From: Salinibacillus aidingensis
Lineage (GTDB): Bacteria > Bacillota > Bacilli > Bacillales > Alkalibacillaceae
Assembly (NCBI RefSeq): GCF_039522525.1
Contig: NZ_BAAADO010000002.1
Span: 310,001-374,000, forward strand
Direction: 5' to 3'
Length of the DNA stretch: 64,000 nucleotides
Shown: in pieces, positions 60,839 to 64,000 of the stretch
How positions within the stretch are numbered: the stretch's first letter is position 1
Layout of the letters: every line of letters starts with the position of its first letter
Translations under genes and position numbers: made by a program
Notes under the pieces: model-generated
What the model was told of the DNA's origin: nothing
What the model saw: only the letters and a program-made list of their open reading frames with translations
The model's database searches: none

Positions 60839-61014
60839 TAGAAATCCCTCTCCCGTACTTTTTAGTCTTCATTATGGGCAATTGGGAGAAGGTTTAAACG
60901 TTGGGAAGTGATTTTTGTGCGGGGGTGATGACTTCGGCGAAAAGCTCGCGTAAAATGACATCTATTTGCCTGGATTCTGTGCCTATTTGCCAGGATTGGA
61001 GATTTAAGCCTATA

Positions 61015-61053
61015 AATAAAAATAGCAGAAGATCAAGCGTCCTCTGCTATTTC
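61015..61053 (-). terminator. ywzB terminator
   Basis: AATAGCAGAAGA pairs with TCCTCTGCTATT, then TTTTATTT on the minus strand. Confidence 0.75.
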
Positions 61054-61063
61054 CATTGTACCT

Positions 61064-61294
61064 TTAAAATAAATAGATTAAATCCTGTGCCCAGGAAAGG
61101 ATATCAAGGAAGAAGTTACTGGCTGTTGTCCCGATGGTTATGCAGACAAGTATGAATAGGATTCGAGCTTCCATGACCTTGCCTTTTTTGAAAAACTGTT
61201 CAATCCGCAGTCCCTCGAGAACCTTCCATGTAAGAACAAAAAATACAATATGTGAAACTAAGCCTGTTAGTGCTGTTATTCCGATTGATTCCAT
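61064..61294 (-). CDS. ywzB: DUF1146 (YwzB-family) small membrane protein
   Basis: 76 residues with two TM helices (about 8-26 and 43-65). The central WKVLEGLRIEQFFKKGKVMEARILFILVCI is the DUF1146 signature (quoted in part: GLRIEQFFKKG). The family is linked to the end of the nuo or atp operon in Bacillaceae; function unknown. GGAGGG before the ATG; 70 bases after nuoN. Confidence 0.88.
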   Translation of the reverse strand: MESIGITALTGLVSHIVFFVLTWKVLEGLRIEQFFKKGKVMEARILFILVCITIGTTASNFFLDILSWAQDLIYLF

Positions 61295-61364
61295 GATTTC
61301 GACCCTCCTACATTGTCTCTATTTACTTTGCAATAGAAAGGCGGGCGATGTCAATTCGATTGGA

Positions 61365-62834
61365 TTATGAAAAGAAATTCAAGGCTAAAAACGGGAAGAT
61401 TCCCAGTCCAATAGTGCCAATCAGACAAAGGAGCAAAGGAGTCCATTGCAGCACCGTAATTCGCGGCCTCTCTTCCTCCTGAGGTCTGCGGATAAACATC
61501 TGGACGAATATATTGAAATAATAAATATAGGATATCACCGTCATAAGTGCCATCATTCCGGCTAACAGATATTGGGCGGGGTTTGCGATAACCGCTCCTA
61601 TAAAAATATTCAGCTTCCCAACAAACCCGGCTGTACCCGGAATTCCAGCAAGTGAAGCAAGGAAAATGGTCATCACCACAGCTAATTCGGGAGATTTTTT
61701 ATATAAACCTGTGAAAATGGATAAATCCTCTGATTCTTTCTGCTGTTCCAGTATGTATACCACCATAAATGCTCCTATCGTCATAAACACATAGGCCAGC
61801 AGGTAAAACCAGATATTTTCCAGGGACATCGGCGTTAACGATACAAGCGGAATCAGAATATAACCGGCGTGACCGATGCTTGAATAAGCGAGAAGCCGCT
61901 TCATGTTTCTCTGTCTGAGGGCAATGATATTTCCCACCACCATCGTTAAAATCGAAACGGTGGCGACAAACCCAAACATCGCTTCAAACAGTGCCTCATT
62001 TTCCGCGGCCACCCCAATTGAATGGAAAAGGTCCCAAAAGAGGCGAATGATAATCATAAACCCCGCTGCCTTGGAAATGACACTTAAAAACGCACTGACA
62101 GGAGTGGCGGCACCCTGATATACATCTGGGGTCCACATATGAAAAGGAACGGTGGAAATTTTAAAGCCGAGTCCAATAAACAGAATGATAAAACCTATGA
62201 GGGCAACCGGCTCCCCGCTTCCGAGTGAACCGGACATTTCCCGGGAAATATCGACAAGTTTGGTTGATCCTGATACTCCGTAGACGTAGCTCATGCCGAA
62301 AAGCGTAAAAGCTGTCGCAATTCCTCCATTTATCACATATTTCAGCGCTCCTTCATTGGAGTGAGCATGCTGTTTCCGCAGCCCGACCATAATGTAGGAG
62401 GATAAGGACAGCAGCTCAAGTCCTACAAAAAGAGTGATCAGGTCGGCACTGGAAGCCATCATCATGGTTCCCAGTAATCCCGCCAAAAGTAAGTAGACAT
62501 ATTCGCCTCTGTCTTCAATTTCCTGATGAGCGGTTCTTGATAGAATCATGAGGAAAATCAGAAAACTGCCCAGCAGCAGGATGAATTTAAAGTAAAAGGA
62601 AAACGAATCAAAGATATACGTATCATAGAGAATCGACACATCCTGATGCCCAGCCTGAAACCCTAAGAAGAGGATCGAAATTCCAATACTGATGATGGCA
62701 AGCCAAGGCAAATGCCCCTTCCACTGTTTTTTTCCAAACAAATCAATCAGGGACAGCAGAATTCCCGCAATTAAAATGGTAAACTCTGGTGCCATCATTC
62801 CCCATTCAAAGCTTCGTAATGTTTGTAAATCCAT
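61365..62834 (-). CDS. nuoN: NADH-quinone oxidoreductase subunit N
   Basis: 489 residues, about 14 TM helices, proton-pumping antiporter-like subunit of complex I. ADLITLFVGLELLSLSSYIMVGL (TM5 with the key Glu), LKYVINGGIATAFTLFGMSYVYG, FKISTVPFHMWTPDVYQGAATPVSAFLSVISKAAGFMI and KRLLAYSSIGHAGYIL are the standard motifs (each cited as a landmark). Last gene of the nuo operon; AGGGGGAT before the ATG. It begins three bases after the nuoM stop. Confidence 0.96.
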   Translation of the reverse strand: MDLQTLRSFEWGMMAPEFTILIAGILLSLIDLFGKKQWKGHLPWLAIISIGISILFLGFQAGHQDVSILYDTYIFDSFSFYFKFILLLGSFLIFLMILSRTAHQEIEDRGEYVYLLLAGLLGTMMMASSADLITLFVGLELLSLSSYIMVGLRKQHAHSNEGALKYVINGGIATAFTLFGMSYVYGVSGSTKLVDISREMSGSLGSGEPVALIGFIILFIGLGFKISTVPFHMWTPDVYQGAATPVSAFLSVISKAAGFMIIIRLFWDLFHSIGVAAENEALFEAMFGFVATVSILTMVVGNIIALRQRNMKRLLAYSSIGHAGYILIPLVSLTPMSLENIWFYLLAYVFMTIGAFMVVYILEQQKESEDLSIFTGLYKKSPELAVVMTIFLASLAGIPGTAGFVGKLNIFIGAVIANPAQYLLAGMMALMTVISYIYYFNIFVQMFIRRPQEEERPRITVLQWTPLLLCLIGTIGLGIFPFLALNFFS

Positions 62835-62837
62835 GAC

Positions 62838-64000
62838 TTATCCCCCTATCCCCATAAGTATGGTTTCAAGTGTCTGCTGGATGGTCAGTGCAATCGAGTT
62901 CGGAAATACGCCGATACCAATGATACACAGAAGCAAAGTCGCTGCTGAGAGCCCTTCATCCATGTTTAAGTCTTTAAGATTTCCAAAGGTATTTCGATAG
63001 CTTCCGAATGTCATATTTAATATGGCTCTAAGGAAATAGACCACGGTCATGATTAATCCGAGTGTTCCTATTACTCCAACTACAGGCATCGTTTCAAAGA
63101 TTCCGATAAAAACGGTAAATTCACTGACAAAGCCGCTCATTCCAGGCAGTCCAAAGCCTGCTAACGCGGCTGCCAGGAAAAATCCTGCGAGCAGCGGGGT
63201 TAATCGGGCAAGGCCGCTCAGTCGTTCCAAACGGGTCGTCTGCGTTCGCACGAGCAAAATCCCTACAAGCAGGAAAAATAATGCAGAAATTAACCCATGC
63301 GATACGGCCTGGAAAATCGCTCCCTGAATTCCCGCCTCATTAAGGGCAGCCACCCCGAGGAGAATCAGGCCCATATGGGAAATACTCGAATACGCAAGCA
63401 CCGCCCGTAACTCATCCTGCACAAAGGCCAGAAAAGCTCCGTACAATAGATTTATTAATCCCAGAATGGCGATCACCGGAGCCAGTTTTCCAAAAGCTTC
63501 CGGAAAGAACGCTACCCCGAATTTAATCAGTCCATAAGCTCCGATTTTTAACAATACCCCTGCATGAATCATCACCAGAGCCGGCGGTGCGTGGACATGG
63601 ACCTTAACCATCCAGGAATGAAGCGGGAAAATGGGCAGTTTGACACCAAAAGCAAGCAATAACGTGATAGCAATCCCCAGCTGAAGACCTTCCTGTTCCC
63701 CGCGGCTGAAGTATTCCGCTACGACTGAAAAATTCGTGTTTCCAGCATTCACAAATATAACGGCTATCGCCAGCAGAAGCAGCATGGATCCCAAACCGTT
63801 ATAAATGATATAGCGAAAGGCTGCTTCCTCCCGATCCGTGCCGCCCCATTTGCCGATTAAAAAAAACATCGGAATAAGGGTAATTTCGAAAAATACGAAG
63901 AAAAGGATCAGGTTATCAGCGGAAAACACTCCGAGAATTCCCATTTCCAGAATAAACATGAGGATAAAAAAACATTTTACGTCTTTGTCAATCAGCCACC
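62838..64000 (-). CDS. nuoM: NADH-quinone oxidoreductase subunit M, 5' end cut by window
   Basis: At least 387 codons; the frame runs off the window edge through WLIDKDVKCFFILMFILEMG, so the real start lies beyond 64000 (NuoM is usually about 500 residues). FFEITLIPMFFLIGKWGG (key Glu), FRYIIYNGLGSMLLLLA, KLPIFPLHSWMVKVHVHAP and AVLAYSSISHMGLI identify subunit M. Proton-translocating membrane subunit of complex I. Directly upstream of nuoN with a three-base gap. Confidence 0.96.
   Translation of the reverse strand, partial: WLIDKDVKCFFILMFILEMGILGVFSADNLILFFVFFEITLIPMFFLIGKWGGTDREEAAFRYIIYNGLGSMLLLLAIAVIFVNAGNTNFSVVAEYFSRGEQEGLQLGIAITLLLAFGVKLPIFPLHSWMVKVHVHAPPALVMIHAGVLLKIGAYGLIKFGVAFFPEAFGKLAPVIAILGLINLLYGAFLAFVQDELRAVLAYSSISHMGLILLGVAALNEAGIQGAIFQAVSHGLISALFFLLVGILLVRTQTTRLERLSGLARLTPLLAGFFLAAALAGFGLPGMSGFVSEFTVFIGIFETMPVVGVIGTLGLIMTVVYFLRAILNMTFGSYRNTFGNLKDLNMDEGLSAATLLLCIIGIGVFPNSIALTIQQTLETILMGIGG

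Overview
The window looks like chromosome from a spore-forming, probably moderately halophilic member of the Bacillaceae (Virgibacillus/Halobacillus/Thalassobacillus-like). Evidence: SpoIIID, SpoIIQ, SpoIID, ComK, Mbl and FlhO/FlhP, in gene orders known from Bacillus subtilis (spoIIID-mbl-flhO-flhP-fabZ and ywzB-ywmB-murA-spoIID-spoIIQ), an SLH-anchored acidic S-layer protein, strong AGGAGG ribosome binding sites and low GC. No rRNA, tRNA or CRISPR array was seen.

Layout. 0-15 kb is accessory DNA: a 3'-truncated phosphodiester glycosidase gene, a SEC-C protein, a decayed ISL3 transposase, a pair resembling hyaluronan synthase plus nucleotide-sugar dehydrogenase, a secreted TIM-barrel-like protein, a scrap zone (two copies of one rve-type transposase, one decayed; a decayed second cysQ; three orphan genes, one with a HEPN-like motif) and the S-layer gene. 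15.7-21.7 kb (+) is a six-gene operon that reads as a polyprenyl-phosphoryl-arabinose (DPA-type) pathway: UbiA/DPPR synthase, DprE1, DprE2, a flippase-like LPG-synthase-TM protein, a divergent PAP2 phosphatase and a (frameshifted) GT-C glycosyltransferase. 21.7-26.2 kb (-) is a PAPS-making operon (sat, SLC13 anion permease, cysC, cysQ). 26.3-38.0 kb holds a Wzx/Wzy-type surface polysaccharide locus with Alg13/Alg14-like transferase halves, GT4, PIG-L deacetylase, two sulfotransferases, flippase, UDP-glucose dehydrogenase, GalU, polymerase and TagO/WecA-like initiator. 38.7-64 kb is mainly core genome: an RND efflux pair, comK, fabZ, flagellar and shape genes, transporters, sporulation genes, an unusual 788-aa double-domain prenyl synthase, murA and the end of the nuo operon.

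How it fits together: the centre of the window can be read as one surface-glycan factory. GalU and Ugd make UDP-glucose and UDP-glucuronate, TagO-like, GT and Alg13/14-like proteins build a lipid-linked unit, Wzx and Wzy export and polymerise it, the DPA operon supplies a lipid-linked pentofuranose to a GT-C enzyme outside the membrane, and Sat/CysC/CysQ supply and recycle PAPS for the two sulfotransferases. A sulfated, pentofuranose-decorated polymer or lipid is an inference; the individual enzyme families are directly recognisable.

The most unusual non-coding signal is a degenerate array with a strict ~20-nt period (core GGATTAAT) in three large intergenic gaps (38.1-38.6, 44.3-44.6, and, in opposite orientation, 58.3-58.65 kb), plus several families of small dispersed palindromic repeats, one of which forms the coding end of a sulfotransferase gene.
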